Below, piece by piece: positions 33,099 through 46,152 of a stretch of DNA of 60,000 nt (the first letter of the stretch is position 1; every line of letters starts with the position of its first letter). The translations under genes and the position numbers were made by a program. Source of the stretch: Membranipora membranacea (Eukaryota > Bryozoa > Gymnolaemata > Cheilostomatida > Membraniporidae); NCBI GenBank assembly GCA_914767715.1, contig OU612065.1, positions 37,760,001 to 37,820,000 on the forward strand, in the 5' to 3' direction. Below the pieces are notes generated by a model, which did not search any database, was not told the origin of the DNA, and worked only from the letters and a program-made list of their open reading frames with translations.

Positions 33099-36000
33099 GC
33101 AAAAGCAACAACCACTTGCTGATTCACTATAACGTACATACAGTACAAGTACCTATATGTTACTGCCCTGTTCATTTTTTGTTGCGAAAATTTGTTACGC
33201 TCACCGATGAAAGATATTCATCTCTCTGAGCATGCCTGAAAAGTGTAGAGCCAAGTCCATCCAACTACCATCAGCCACTAAATTTTCTGACCGTCAATCA
33301 AAACCTCTTTTCTATTAGTTAATGCCAAAGCAGTTCGGATTGATTGCCCAATTACGTTGACTTTCAGACACCCCTGTGAGATAGTACCAATATATGGATG
33401 CATGTATGAAGGGGAAATATAGATTGGGGGAAAAGTTCTCAAGCAATTTAATTGAAAGAAAAGTGTGCTAAAAAACTGATGTCGAAAGAATAACTTGCCC
33501 TCAGACTCTTTGAGATTACCTCGCATGATGAAAAATTTTGCTTATTTAGTAAAAGTGATAGCAAAGTTGCAAATGATATCATACACTGAGTAGTTAAAAA
33601 AAAACCAACATTCACTGTTAATATTTTCAGTTTTAATAATCTTAACCAGGTCGCTAAATTCCAATGGGTGAGTATTTTCATCCTGTAGGGCATTGTGTAT
33701 AGGTTGTGCTTGCAAAACATGAGTACCTGCAGCTCAACTCAAATCCGATGGCTCTCTGTTGAATCTCTTCAATACATTAATAAGCCACAGAGCAGAGCAC
33801 AAATGGTTCAGAGTTTGATACCCTTGAAAACTTGAGTCAGTTAAAGCCGTACTGTATCAAGCAAAATGTTGCAGCCCCTGGCCAATTGTATATGTTTTGG
33901 CTGAATATTGAGTGTTTACAAATTAGATATCACCAGTAAACAACTATTAAGATCAAATAATATATTAAGCCATGCAATACACAAGGGTCAAGGTGATTGT
34001 TTGTGGTGTAACCACTCTCTGCTGGGTTTTTTTTATAGCCAAGAGAGAGAACCATGAAGAACAAAGACTAAGATGCTTAAGCATTTAGTTGATAAAATAA
34101 ATTTAAAATTAAACCTTACTCATGACCCATCAGTGTTTTCTACCTTTGGATTTCATGTCTGACAGGTGGAAAGATCAGATGCAGTTAATTTAGTATAATG
34201 CAAAACCTAAACCTTTCAATAGGTGTTTCACCATCAATTTTATGTTAAACCATCATAAATTATGAAAAATCAAACTGACAATTAACAGTAGTACTACTAC
34301 TTCGAAATATCCGTCTGCTACCAAAATAATGACTGTGACTGCATGACAAAGAAGTTGGAAACCACCAGTTGATATTGCGGATGAAACACTATATGCTCTC
34401 AAGGATGAACTTTTCATCGCAGTTACAATCAATATACTTATAATCTCTAAACCTATCTCTGTGATATCTCAATGCTCAAAGCTTTGGTAAAATTAAGTGA
34501 AACATTCAGGGTTTTAACAATAATAGGAAAGCGAGAATGACAAGAAGAACAATGATTTGAATAAATAAATGCTGAGGAATCTCAAATATGAAGGTTACCA
34601 CAGCTCACCATGAGTAAATAGCCAAAATTGGAACTGGATATCTCCCTGGTATCCTATATTTTAGGTCAACAACGAACCTGGGAGGAATTCAAACATGGAA
34701 GTGGTACAGAATGCCAAATGTAAAATCTATAAAAAACAACGATTATGGTTTCACCAATTATTGAGCAATGAATCGTTTCCACAATGTGGTGTATAAAAAA
34801 GTGCAAGTTGACACTTGATCTTGCTCCTAAAAAGCGGCCATGAAATTTGGTTTTTAGAACAGAACAGTGAAAGACTAGATAGGGTATCTTTGAAATCGTA
34901 GTGATATATATTCAGACAATTGTTGAACATAAATTCAATATAGACCTGATTCATTCTTATGAATAAACAAATTTCAATGAATATTTGACAAAATTTTGCT
35001 CATTTTGGTCATGTTACTTAGCTAGAACTCACAAAACCAATGATGCTATTGACAATCGCATTCGCAATAAAGCCTGGAGGTTAGAGACTGCACTACTACA
35101 GCCATGCTCAACCTTGGCCAAATTGGTCATATTGTTCGGCCAAATGCACCCTTACAACAGAAAAAAATTGAAACACATTTTTTACATCTTGTTCAAAAGT
35201 AAAAGATATATAGGAAATTCTGCAGTATTTGGTCACAACAGATATATCAGGAAGCACACACTAGAAAAGTTCAATTGTTGCTCTATTGTAGTAAAAGGCG
35301 TATATTCATGGGTAGTTAAGCAGGTAAACTAAGGAAAAGAAAACCTAAACTTGCCATAATAGCCCAAATATTCTATTGATTATATTTATGTTTATCATTG
35401 CTAGATGGTATGAATCATGAAGGATCATGAATGAATTATACTGGTACTACCGTTTTCATTGGGAAATTTCTATAATTATTATAATGTTTGGAGCTCACTA
35501 ACAAATATAAAACCAAAACATGTGAGCTATTCTTCAGCACTACAGCTTGCCTCGAAACATACCTCCACACCCATATGGGCAAGGCTTTAAACATTGCCTT
35601 GTTTCTTGTATCAAAAGCTGTAAGAGTGGCCACTTTTCTTAAGGTACCATACCAGTGGTTTGGATTAAAGATTATATTATATTATTTCACATGGCATGTT
35701 TCAAATTGGTTGCAGAGGGGCCAAGGATTGGACCCTGTGAGGTTTCACTGTCAACACAGTCATGGTGTCCCATCATAAATATCATGTGATTTATTATGTT
35801 CATGTTGCTCTGTGATGATCATTAAATTGGAATTTTGAGAAAACTTGCTTGCACAAAAACTTTTCTTCTTATCCTATTCACGGACAATCTAGCAAAATCA
35901 CATATTTTCTTGACTGTAAAACCTCAACTTCTCTGTAAGCAGTAAATTCAAGCTCTGGTTCCACCCCTTAGGACTCCCATGTGATCACTACCCAAATTTG

Positions 36001-36992
36001 CTGATGGCCATTTACAAACCTCCGAAATAAGTTCACTGAATTCCAATTCTAGGTATCAAACAGACAAAAGATCAGATAGAATTTAATGTTCCTGTAATTC
36101 AATTGTGACTCAAAGATTCATGTGGCGGATTGCTCGTTAGTTTTTTTCCCAAATAGGGCTGGAATGCCTAATAACCACCTTTGTTTCAATTAATTTCTGG
36201 GGAGGCCCAATACCACCAGTCCTATCGCCTGGTCCTACCACTATAAAACCCACAGATACAGGCCTGGATATTTCCCATTCTTATCTGTATCTCAAGTAAA
36301 ATTTTCCAAAATAATCTGCGCCCAATTAGTATGCTGCCAAACAAAATTTTGCCGAATCCGAAAAAAGGTTGGACATGCATGCACTAGACGACCCTCTCAT
36401 AACATTTAAAAAAATTACCATCAGAGAGGTGTTGAAATATCAAACATGGAACTAGTCTGGAAAAGAACTGCTTTCGCTCCAGAGTAGAAGCCATTCTTAA
36501 TAAATGATTTAATAGTGAAGCAGTAGAAGTTTTTTTATATTTTTGTTACAATACATTCATATCATATTTTAACCAGCTCAGATCGTTCATCAGCAGGAAG
36601 TATTTTGTTTGTTTACATCGACGTTCCTTATATAACATGAACTGAGCTGAGACCTCATTTACTCCAATTTGTTTAATCTATGATTATCTCTTTTTCTAAG
36701 AGAGAAACAGCTATAGTTTTTTTCAACAAAAATTCAGCGATTTTTTTTCTCCAATTATTCTCATCATAAATATACAGGCAGCTGGGATGAACAGTGGATT
36801 ATCTCTGGTTTGGATAATCCGATCAAATCCCCCTTGATTGTACCATGAGATAGATCATATCAAACAAATTGCTGAAGGTTTTTTCATCCTAGTCGTTTTA
36901 GAAATTATGTCCGTTTCCGATCACAGCTAATTATTTTAATTAATCCTATTTAATCAACATCATATTGAGTTTCAAGCAGTATTAAAATTATT

Positions 36993-37029
36993 TTGTGTGT
37001 GTGTGTGTGTGTCTGTGTGTGTGTGTGTA
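36993..37029 (+). repeat. TG microsatellite
   Basis: TG tract with one TC interruption, paralogous to the tracts at 16070 and 30842. Confidence 0.9.
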
Positions 37030-37415
37030 ATAAAAAACCAGAATCCAAATTGAATAACTGCTTGCAAAGTGCTATTGATTTCTTGATTTTGGGGTGGGTT
37101 CAGAATTTCCTCATACAAATTCCTTTTTTTAGTTCCCCCATCTATGTGTGTAAATGCGTATAAACACATCGCCCATTGATATTCTTGAAAGTTGTTGCTG
37201 TGTGCAACTATCAACTGCAGAAAGTCATAGATTTAATGCAGAAAATGTTCTACATACACAAAGCTTTCGGTGACTTATCCCTCAGCAAGGAAAGACAGGA
37301 CATATAAAGAGTTGTAGCTGTGCACAATTATAGGTTGAGTAAAATTTAGCGAGTAAAAATCTATTGGTACTGTATGTACGTTAGATTGAATGAGCGATAT
37401 GTTATTTGCTTTTGC

Positions 37416-37421
37416 TTTATT
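37416..37421 (-). terminator. PolyA signal of the 37750 gene
   Basis: TTTATT on the plus strand is AATAAA on the gene strand, about 110 bases past the stop codon. Confidence 0.65.
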
Positions 37422-37528
37422 AATAAGGATCAAGTGGTTACAGTTTGGTCAAATTCATGGCAATCAAAAGAAAAATGTGTTTTATAATTTGAAGTACAGC
37501 ATTTTCAGTCATTATCAGGCCTCTCCGA

Positions 37529-37750
37529 TTATGAAACATATCCTCGACTTCCACCGTTGTTATTACCGTTGCCGTTACCGTTGGTACCTCCTCCTGAGTT
37601 GTTGTTTCCGTTTCCATTACCGTTAGATCCGCCTCCTGAGTTTCCGTTACCATTTCCGTTTCCATTAGAACCGCTGCTAGATCTTTTACCTCCACACTGT
37701 GCGACAGCCACAGCGACAACTAGAAGGGCGAGTACTCTCAGTGCAAGCAT
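37529..37750 (-). CDS. Gly/Asn-rich secreted protein (subfamily 1, 73 aa)
   Basis: Complete gene on the minus strand: leader exon ending 38023, coding exon from 37769, ATG at 37750, TAA at 37529, AATAAA at 37421. It differs from the 30391 product by Val8 to Ala in the signal peptide and Arg to Lys in the linker (GGKRSSSG). The three Asn-Gly modules and the GGSRGYVS tail are the same. It is the partner of the nonsense-mutated copy at 4310, so one member of that inverted pair is intact and one is dead. Secretion is inferred; function unknown. Confidence 0.85.
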   Translation of the reverse strand: MLALRVLALLVVAVAVAQCGGKRSSSGSNGNGNGNGNSGGGSNGNGNGNNNSGGGTNGNGNGNNNGGSRGYVS

Positions 37751-38022
37751 GGTAATGGTGAGATATATCCTATATAAAAAATGATATGTACAAATGAACA
37801 TTATTATTGAATATTAACTTTATGTTTGGTAAGACTCATTTGTTGAGAAGTTCTACAAAATTCCGAAAAAAGTTAAAATAAGAAGAATAACTATGATCAC
37901 TATAATGCAGGTCAGAAAATTGTAAAAACTATTCTTGTTGTCCGCGTTGTGTAAAATCTGATGAGAGAATAATGTGTTGTCGTCAATAACAGACACAATT
38001 ATATATTATATTAACAGCTAAC

Positions 38023-38135
38023 CTGAGTTGAGGTGGAGACTGTGTTACTTGAGTGATGAACAGTGTTCTGTGACTTATCCTCCAAACATCACATCTTTTA
38101 TAGGCTGACATTCAAGTGATTTCTGCTGATGTAAC
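38023..38135 (-). promoter_or_regulatory. Promoter and leader exon of the 37750 gene
   Basis: The upstream element GTTACATCAGCAGAA is at 38121-38135, TATAAAAG at 38095-38102, and the leader ends at 38023 before donor GTTAGC. Confidence 0.75.
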
Positions 38136-40049
38136 AAAAGAGTTGAAGGAAGCTTGTAATCAGTGTCTATTGTGACAATTTATTTTCAGAAAAAAATTGT
38201 ATTCTGACTTCCTAGTCTATAGTCAACAATGAGCGCCGCTTCAAATAATTGTTTTATGATATCCTTTTCTGAAGTGAATCGTTATTTTAAAGATTTTAAA
38301 AGAGCTTTGTCACTCATAGAACCAAAACTGCCTAACTTCAAGTGTCGATTCATGAGCAGGGATGGGCAGGGATGTCTGCAACGTATCTAATGTGAGCTAG
38401 TTAGTGGAATGTATCAGAGATTTTGATTCAGCTGTGCGAATATGTTTACCAGGTGTTTAATTTGATGTTATATTTTCCACTTCCTGACCGGAAATCAAAA
38501 TCATGCCTAATTGATATTATTGGGATTCAGCAAATGATCACTGTGATCAGGCCTACGCTTCTGGAGACCTGACATCAAGGATATCACAGCCTTACACACT
38601 GACCCTGATGATCAAGAATAGCAGGGTATTTCAGGAGTTTCTAATGATCAATGGTCGCTGAATATTGTTCTGGTAAGCTTGTCGGCATGGTCTTATCCTC
38701 ACACAAAACAGCAGCAGCAAAACACAAACAGACAGCTTTGCGTCTATTTTTTTCCTGAATCACATAGAAGACAATGCCCAAATCAGATATTTTTGAGGTT
38801 TTTCAGTCAGTATCACTAAAAACAAATTTTGATACCACACCTTAATCAAGTTCTGCTGACATTACCAAGCGTATTTAGGGTAGCATGCATATTCACTGCT
38901 CATCAATTGGTACCAACATGACAGTGTCCTTGTCAAATATATTATTAATGCAAATGTGATATGTGTTGAAATATTTTGTTTAGATTTTCAAATTTTCTTT
39001 GCCACATCTATGTGATGCCTAGTTAATTGAGGCAATCCATGTGAAAATTGGGGAGGGCGCAACAGAAAGTATCTAATAATCAATTTGAATTCCTGCAAAC
39101 TATGTTGCTGTGACTGAAATCTGTTCTTTAAGTCTACTTGGTATTTTTTTCACCATTTAAAAGGCCCATTTTGGCTTTTGTGCGGTAATTACAGAGATCA
39201 TATTATGATCACAAGATATTTCTGTGCGACTGATGCTTTTTCTCGGTATGTGTGCTGTGTCAAGAATCTGTGTAAAACTATGAAATCCTATTCTGGATGG
39301 TAATACCTTATGTCAGTGATTATGAAGTGGCAGATTATCGCTTCCCTTCCGTTATGTCAATGCCACTGCTTATCACAAAATGCTGAATAATAAAATTATA
39401 ATAGATAATCATTTTAAATTTCTGGTCACCAAAAATAAATTTAAACCCAATTCTTATAACAAAACATATGTGAATGCTGGGTGTGAGGCAGATTTATTTT
39501 CATAGTGACACAGCTATTATCATAAGTTGTGTCAACTTCTAACAAGGATATATGGAGTTGACTATAAACGATTTCAATTTATTTCCTCGACCAAAGTCAA
39601 TTCTAATGAAAAACAGAAAAAAATACTACACATTTTCAAGACCTCAACATGTCGCATAGGTGTAAGAGTGAAGAGATTGAAATCATTTTTATCACAAATC
39701 TTTATTTATATCAACATTGCACATTGCAGTTATGCAGGAATACTTAAAGTGTACCGTGTTATTGATAAGTATTCAGCTGGCTGCTATAAAGTGACATTAT
39801 TATATTCTTATCAATTAACCTATTTTAATCGTTATCTTTTTTTTTTGGAATCATATAATACGGGATCAGCTAGGTTCTGGGTAAGACTTATTGACTTGTG
39901 AATTCAGTAAAATTGACTAGAAATGCCGCGATCATAAATGCAACGATCATTAATGCCACAAAACAAGCGTGTTATAGTTGTGATATATATTGTGTTCGTG
40001 TATACTTGTGTTTTGTTGGTCACAACTGGGACTTGAACTAGGGCCTCTT

Positions 40050-40165
40050 GCGCTTCCACCATTGTTGTTACCATTGCCGTTTCCGTTGGTACCTCCTCCT
40101 GAGCTACCATCTCTGTTTCCATCATCGTTGGTTCCGCTGTGTAAGTTTCCGCTACAGCTTACAGT
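40050..40165 (-). pseudogene. Gly/Asn gene fragment fused to a SINE piece
   Basis: On the minus strand the segment reads as one or two Asn-Gly modules (GTNGNGNGNNNGGS) preceded by a decayed module with Asp substitutions. It runs straight into the B-box half of the SINE seen at 2000-2045. No signal peptide, start codon or promoter is attached. On the other side it is fused to a copy of the 6188 segment. Confidence 0.6.
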
Positions 40166-40860
40166 GTTCTGTCAATTCAATTTCATGGATGCTTTTTTGG
40201 GAGAATACCTATTTTTGTACCACATCCTGTAAACGAGTCATTGTTCAGTAATTGGTGACATCATAATCGTTATTATTTAAGGATTTAGTATTATTGGCAA
40301 TCTGACCACTTCAATTTTTGAATTCCAATTTTTTTGCTGAAACCAAATTATATGATATCAGGGAGATTGACACTAATTTCCAGCTTCCATATTGGCTATT
40401 AATTGTGCATTGTAATAATCTTTACATTTGACATCCCTCAGCATTTATTTATTTTAATCATTGTTATTTTTCCTTGTTGGATCCTGATTTTTTAAAACCC
40501 TGAAATGTTTCACTCAGTGTTACAATGGCTTCGAGTATTGAGATAACATGGCTACGGGTTTACAGATCCAAAATAAGATGATGGTAATGTTGATGAGAAA
40601 CTCACGATCGAGAGCAGAATTGAAATTTGTTTTAGGTAATTAAAGTCAATATTGACTGGCGGTTTTCAAATCTCCTGTCATGCAGTCACAGTCATTACGG
40701 TTGTACAGAATGATATTTTCACACAATATGATACAACAGTGAACAATGTAGATTGCTTTTGTACATTCCATGATGAACCTAATCATGGTATTAAAGTTAG
40801 CAGAAGTTTGTCAGAATTGGAAGAAGGAAACCAAAATGATCTGATATTGAGGGCACAAAT
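40165..40860 (+). repeat. Diverged copy of 6188-6760
   Basis: Follows 6188-6760 in order (TTCATGG.TGCTTTTT, ATAATCG.T.TT, TTTATTTA.TTTAAATCATTGTT, CATGCAGTCACAGTCATTA) and inverted 34320-34890, with many changes. No gene. 40860-41480 has nothing recognisable. Confidence 0.6.
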
Positions 40861-41487
40861 CTGAAGGGGGGGTCTACATTCAAAATTTAACTACAAAATC
40901 AGAAACCAAACTTTCAAATTGCTTGCTCAAAGAAAAGAGAATTGATAACCTTGATTTGACATACAGTAGGTAAACAAACTCAGTACATCTATGTTATTAT
41001 TTACTGGCGGCTTTTAATTTCTTTTACAAACTGTCGATTCTGACGATAATCACATGGGTGTTATTAATAAATTTATAACAAACCATAATTTTGACTTCCT
41101 TTCAAGAATGATGAAATTTCAAAAAAGAATTCAAATCTTGTGAAAATCTAACTAGAGGAAGTGAGTTTGATTTCTGATAGAATTCAGATAAACTGGAGAA
41201 ATAAGGAACTTTGCAGATACTTTCATTAAATATAATACCTGAAGTCTTTGGCTCAAAGTGACACAGCTTCTTGGACATAAGTATAACAAAACGATCCAAT
41301 TTAGACAAGGATATTAGGAATAGATTGTTAGATGTGGCGATGATAACTCAAAAGGCAATCTTCCAATAATGCCACAATGAACATCCATCGAGAAGAATGT
41401 CAGATACCAACTCTGACAACAGTGTTGAAAATAAAATTTCGGAAGAGACACTCATTATTAAATAGGCAATCTTCTATCAACTCCTTG

Positions 41488-41597
41488 GTTACATCACCAA
41501 AAAAGATCGCCTGTCAGCCTATAAAAGACAGTGATGTTAAAAGGGTAATTCAGAACACTGTTCATCACTCAAGGAGACAGTCTCCATATAAACTAAG
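41488..41597 (+). promoter_or_regulatory. Orphan promoter and leader exon
   Basis: GTTACATCACCAAAAAAG (41488) precedes TATAAAAG (41520-41527) and a leader with CAGAACACTGTTCATCACT. The leader ends CTAAG at 41597 before donor GTAGGA. All the family promoter parts are present, yet no Gly/Asn coding exon follows in the next 900 bases. It may have lost its gene or drive another transcript. Confidence 0.6.
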
Positions 41598-41645
41598 GTA
41601 GGACAAATTCATTTTTCTTTGCATTAATACTGTTATAAATTAGAA

Positions 41646-41675
41646 AATATATGTATATATATATATATATATATG
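41646..41675. repeat. AT microsatellite
   Basis: TA-dinucleotide tract just inside the orphan intron region. A perfect 16-base palindrome, ACAATTCTAGAATTGT, follows at 41756-41771. Confidence 0.9.
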
Positions 41676-41888
41676 TTTATCATATATAGCAATAACAATA
41701 AGGATATAACATATTACACTGCGTTTCATGCCCCTGAATTGTTGGACAATTCTGTACAATTCTAGAATTGTCGAGATTTGACCCATTTACAATGAACCAA
41801 CCAGCTTTCCATTATCATTTAATTAAACCTGCCTGCTAAAAAAATTACATTCACTATTGTGTTGTTATAGAATGAGCCTTCACACTTC

Positions 41889-42300
41889 ACAGTGTAAGAC
41901 AATATAATATAATAGGCTTGATTTTACATGTAATGTGTTTCTTTGTAATGACAAGACCATCTATACTACGTTCTAATAAAGATAACTCATGTAAGCTTCA
42001 GTCTCACAAACAATTCAATAAACATAATAACATCTATTCTAATATGCATGACCGATTTTTAAGCATACATAAATCGTTTCCCTGGACATTTGAGGGACAT
42101 TAAGGGCTTGAGGGACGATGAGCATAATCCCTGGACAATCCCGAGAGATCCGGGACAGTTGACACATATGCTTCACAGTGTAAAAAATATAATAAAAAAA
42201 AGCTTGATTTTACATGTAATGTGTTTCTATGTAATGACAAGGCCACCTATACTACGTTATAATAAAAATAACTCATGTAAGCTTCACCCTCACAAACAAA
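41889..42300 (+). repeat. Tandem duplication, about 284-bp period
   Basis: Two copies of a segment with CACAGTGTAA, GCTTGATTTTACATGTAATG, CTATACTACGTT and CTCATGTAAGCTTCA begin near 41889 and 42173. Confidence 0.75.
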
Positions 42301-42479
42301 ACACTTACCACTCATCGAGATCCTACAATAATTTAGATAGAAACATTGCATCGCAACATTGCAACCATAGCAAAACTGACAAATTTACTTTAAAATGGGC
42401 TAAGCACTAGGGCTGCAGTATTCTCTTTTCTGACTGGTATTCCCAATACAAGTTAGAGACAGTAAGCTCAACTTGATGT

Positions 42480-43170
42480 AATTAAGTCATTAAAAGTCTT
42501 CCAGGATTAGGGTACCCCCTCATTCGGTCGTTGACAGTTAAATTTTCAAGTTACTTGTCATGTACTGAGGTTAATTAATGAAAGGTCTCTTAGAATGAAT
42601 ACTGACATTATACAGAGTGACAGTGTAGTAGATACCAAAAATTGTCAGAATTCATACTGCAAGACTGTTCATTTTTGTTATTGTAACAATCAATTGCTGC
42701 ATTTTATTCCACCGACCTGCTTCCTTCAAATATAGAACAATAACTCACCGCTGACCATATATGTCCTAGAAACAGAATATCCATCTTATTGCGCTCCAAT
42801 GATAGATTCAGCTCCATGCTGGCACGCACAGACAGGTCTTCCTTATTCATAGTACGAGTTTGGTTTGGTCAGCCAAAGATAATACTCCCGGACTGTAATA
42901 AAACCGTAATCCATATTCATCATATGTGGGTTTCTAAACTGCTACACCGCTGACTGTCTATCATAACATGTACCGGTAGCTTCATTGCCTGAAAATGAGA
43001 CAAAATACATTTTCTTAATGAATAGCTGTCTGTTTGGAGAAATCAAATCAATAGAACACAACCTGATGTGATGTGACCCACCAAGTTGACATATCTGCCA
43101 AAATATTAAAAATAAGTTTGCTGTTAAAATAATTCAACTTACCTTTTAGAATGCCTGAACGGAAAGTCAA
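42480..43170 (-). repeat. Inner segment of the 35-kb palindrome, right copy
   Basis: Reverse complement of 28210-28890, including the exon at 42749-42892 and the leader donor after 43143. Confidence 0.85.
42749..42850 (-). CDS. First coding exon candidate, MNKEDLSV, right copy
   Basis: Mirror copy of 28513-28614: acceptor TTTTATTACAG before 42892, ATG at 42850, 34 codons, donor GTGAGT after 42749. Two replacement changes (Arg9, Met12) and no stop. Neither copy has an identifiable second exon, so I cannot say which, if either, is expressed. Confidence 0.45.
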
Positions 43171-44022
43171 CAATGCCAAATGAGGGAAACTAGAATTCAC
43201 TTTCAGCTGGCAGAATAGTCATGTGACTATATTTTGCCTTCCTCAGTCATATCTGCTCTGATCATTTGAAGATAGATGGTAGCATCAGGAATTGAACGAG
43301 TGCTTGCGTTCAAGGGAATGTGAGTCGAAATAAGAGGCTAAGGGATGCTTAGGGATGGTCTCCATTATCGATGTTATGGATAATTTTCTATATTGACTTC
43401 AATGATGGTTAGTTGAACTTACAACTCTGCAACTTACCAGCATGGTCAATCTCCATTAACCATGAAAGTATTTATTTGTTCCAAGTAGTCAGCTTATGGT
43501 GATTTTCAGTATCTAACGCATATACAACAGTTATAGTCTCTTGTTAAATACTGCCTTACCCATTTTATATTTCAAGATCCATCTACTCTGTGATCAAGAA
43601 AAGTGATGTTACCCTTACTGATTTTACCTCTCATGAATCCGCTATAATGTCCTTCCTTGTTGACCAGTTACAGGAATCAGCAGCCGACTCACAAGAATTC
43701 TGTCAAAGTGACGAATCACATCAACATGAACATAATTATCATGTACGATGACATTTACACTTCAGGCAGGAGAACGTTCTGTACCTAAGATCATGGTGGA
43801 AAACTCTGAAGTGAGGCCACTGAGGGTTCAATTTGATAGGCATTTATGTTTTTCAGATCATGATATCTTAATTGGTTGAATGTACAAAGAAATCAACTAT
43901 TCCTTGACACTGCTCCAAAGTCAGGTGTTAATAGCACTGCAATAGCACTGTTCTATAGGCCCAGCATACTATACGTTCTGTCGTTTGCCTGTCCAGTGTG
44001 ATACCTATATCAGAGTAAAACT

Positions 44023-44271
44023 GATATATATAAACTGGAAAGTTTTCCGAGCAAACGCACAAGAATTATTTTACCACTTATAGGCGACTTTGATGATGGA
44101 CTGTCCCAACTAAACACTTAGGATGTATTTCGTCTAAGATATGTAACCAAAAACTAATCCTATGATGATCATGTTTGGAAAGTTCCAAAAGTTGATCGGA
44201 CAGCATTATATGATAAACTACATTTTGGAAATTTATTCAATACTATTCCTTCTTTGTTCCCACGGTCTCGT
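44023..44271 (+). pseudogene. Decayed coding relic, possibly retroelement
   Basis: One frame reads as protein-like sequence for 83 codons with two in-frame stops. It includes IYKLESF, SKRTRIILPLIGDFDD, DVFRLRYV and DHVWKV. The KRTRIIL segment recalls the end of non-LTR reverse transcriptases, but the match is loose. Confidence 0.3.
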
Positions 44272-44272
44272 G

Positions 44273-44316
44273 TGTTGTGTCGTGTCGTGTCGTGACGTGA
44301 CGTGTGGTCTCGTGAG
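44273..44316 (+). repeat. GTGTC microsatellite
   Basis: Imperfect GTGTC/GTGAC pentamer array. Confidence 0.85.
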
Positions 44317-45723
44317 TCGTCATAATTGGTTGTGAATATAAGGGCCAGATTTAGAGAACAAGTTGCAGTTCAAATAAAATCACAAGACATTGACTTAGAC
44401 AGTATTGCTGTGAGACTACAGTATCACTGAGATTCAGGGTTTTGTGTGAATAATGGGAGCAAAATTACAGTACATTATGAAATATTGAGATGGTTGACTA
44501 TTAACAGCATTATGCAGCAACTGGCAATTAATAAAAAAGTGAAAGAGTCTGCGACTCTTTCCATATAAGTAATCCAGATCTTGATTTTGGTCTTATTGAA
44601 TCTATACAAAGATAATTCATAACTTATACATTGTGTACTATTCATTTGCAGTCCACCTGACGGGCTGCAGATATTGTGATTGATTTGATAAATTGGGTAG
44701 CTCAATTTAAATTGTCAGTGGGGCTACTATAGCAACTTGCGGATGGATATCGTGCATGGAAATACATGTGTATATCCAATGTTATAACTGCACAAACATC
44801 TTTTAAAATACTTCTATAAAGTCTTTTTATTGTAGAATTAGAAGGAATTTAACATCGAAATGCCCACATTTGTAATTAATTATCTCATCATCTGTCAGTC
44901 TAAGCTTCTCCTGTCTTCTCCGCTCACAACCGTCATATAATCATATTTTCCTTCAAATTTGGAGTTATAACTTAATGTCAATGAACAGAGAACTCCCAAA
45001 TTAAAGAGCACATAAGCATAGTGCGCATTTGTTTGATTGATTTGATCATCATTTTATCTGCACTTTCAATTGCTTAGTACTTTTTAGTCTTACTAAAGGT
45101 TATGGATCGGATTGAAATCTCACTGCAATATTCTGGGTCTGTCTGACACATTACCTGAATTGAGTCTTGGTCCTCACTCATACACCACTTTAAGCATGCG
45201 CAACAGGAAAAAGTGTTTCTATAGGCCCCGGTGCAGTGAGACTCCTACTTCAGATTCGATCTGCAGTGTGTTTTTACACAGGTTCTTACCAATCAATTTT
45301 CTATCCCCACCACCACCCGACCAAGAACGCGACCACTATTTTTTATGAAAGCGGTAGCACAGACACTTCTTACTAGGACTAAACACCAGGTCACATCGTA
45401 ACATATAGATCAGATGACCTCACAGAGGATACGACCACTATATATACAACAGTATAAACAACGATACTTTGAATAATCCATAAAATCTCAAGGGTATTAG
45501 CAAGACAATACAATAAAGAACATGGTAAATACACAACCACAAAACACTGTTGGACTTTTTCTCCTCTGTCCTAGTTAATGGAACCTGGATGTCGTACAAC
45601 ATCAGTAGTGCCTTGCCAGTAGTGAGCAACCTTCTTCACATAAGATCATTACATACTCAATAATCACTTTGACATATTAGTATGTTGTGTTCCGGTATGA
45701 TCACATTACTGTATTAAATTCTT

Positions 45724-46010
45724 AAATCAAAATGTTTGCATGTGCTTTCATTATATACAATTTAAAATCTGAGCTCAAATTATTTGAAATTAAAATGTGC
45801 ATACCCCAAAATACACATAATTTCTATAAAAAATAGATTTTCAAACTTGTGCTAACAACATGTCAATACGTAAATCAAATTGTTTGCATGTGCTTCCATT
45901 ATATACAAATTAAAATCTGAGCTCAAATTATTTGAAATTAAAATGTGCACACCCCGAAATACACATCATTTCTATAAAAAGTAAATTTTTAAACTTGTGG
46001 TAAAAATTTT
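45724..46010 (+). repeat. Tandem duplication, 148-bp period
   Basis: Two close copies beginning AAATCAAA.TGTTTGCATG at 45724 and 45872, with few differences, hence fairly recent. Confidence 0.85.
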
Positions 46011-46152
46011 AGAAGAGGTATACACCCGAGGGTGCTGGGGGCTGGAACAAGCAACCTTGAAAGCTCCCACGGTTGAGATTGCATAATCAGTGAGTCATAG
46101 ATAGTTTATTTTTAGCTTTGCAGGCAGTCAGTAGTGCAAATTTTTCCACAGA

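Larger units (their letters stand above)
32015..40030 (-). repeat. Right arm of inverted repeat 1
   Basis: Reverse complement of 2040-9127. It contains the family copies at 32836 and 37750, again convergent. It retains the 36480-37500 stretch lost from the left arm. The 33110-36300 part holds no gene I can support. Confidence 0.85.
43170..46150. other. No supported gene between palindrome segments
   Basis: Right-side counterpart of the 24.2-28.2 kb gap, but unrelated to it in sequence. It contains the coding relic at 44023, a GTGTC array and a tandem duplication. A weak tRNA-like SINE head may lie near 46010-46085 on the minus strand. Confidence 0.45.

Noticed and set aside
34985-35332. 115-codon frame conserved at 34985-35332 and 5724-6071
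   Set aside because: Both begin at TTG, not ATG. The differences between copies are nearly all replacement changes, as expected without coding constraint.
2040-40030. Assembly error as the cause of the inverted repeats
   Set aside because: The arms differ by many substitutions and by independent insertions with target duplications, which a simple duplicated contig would not show. Long reads could still test it.
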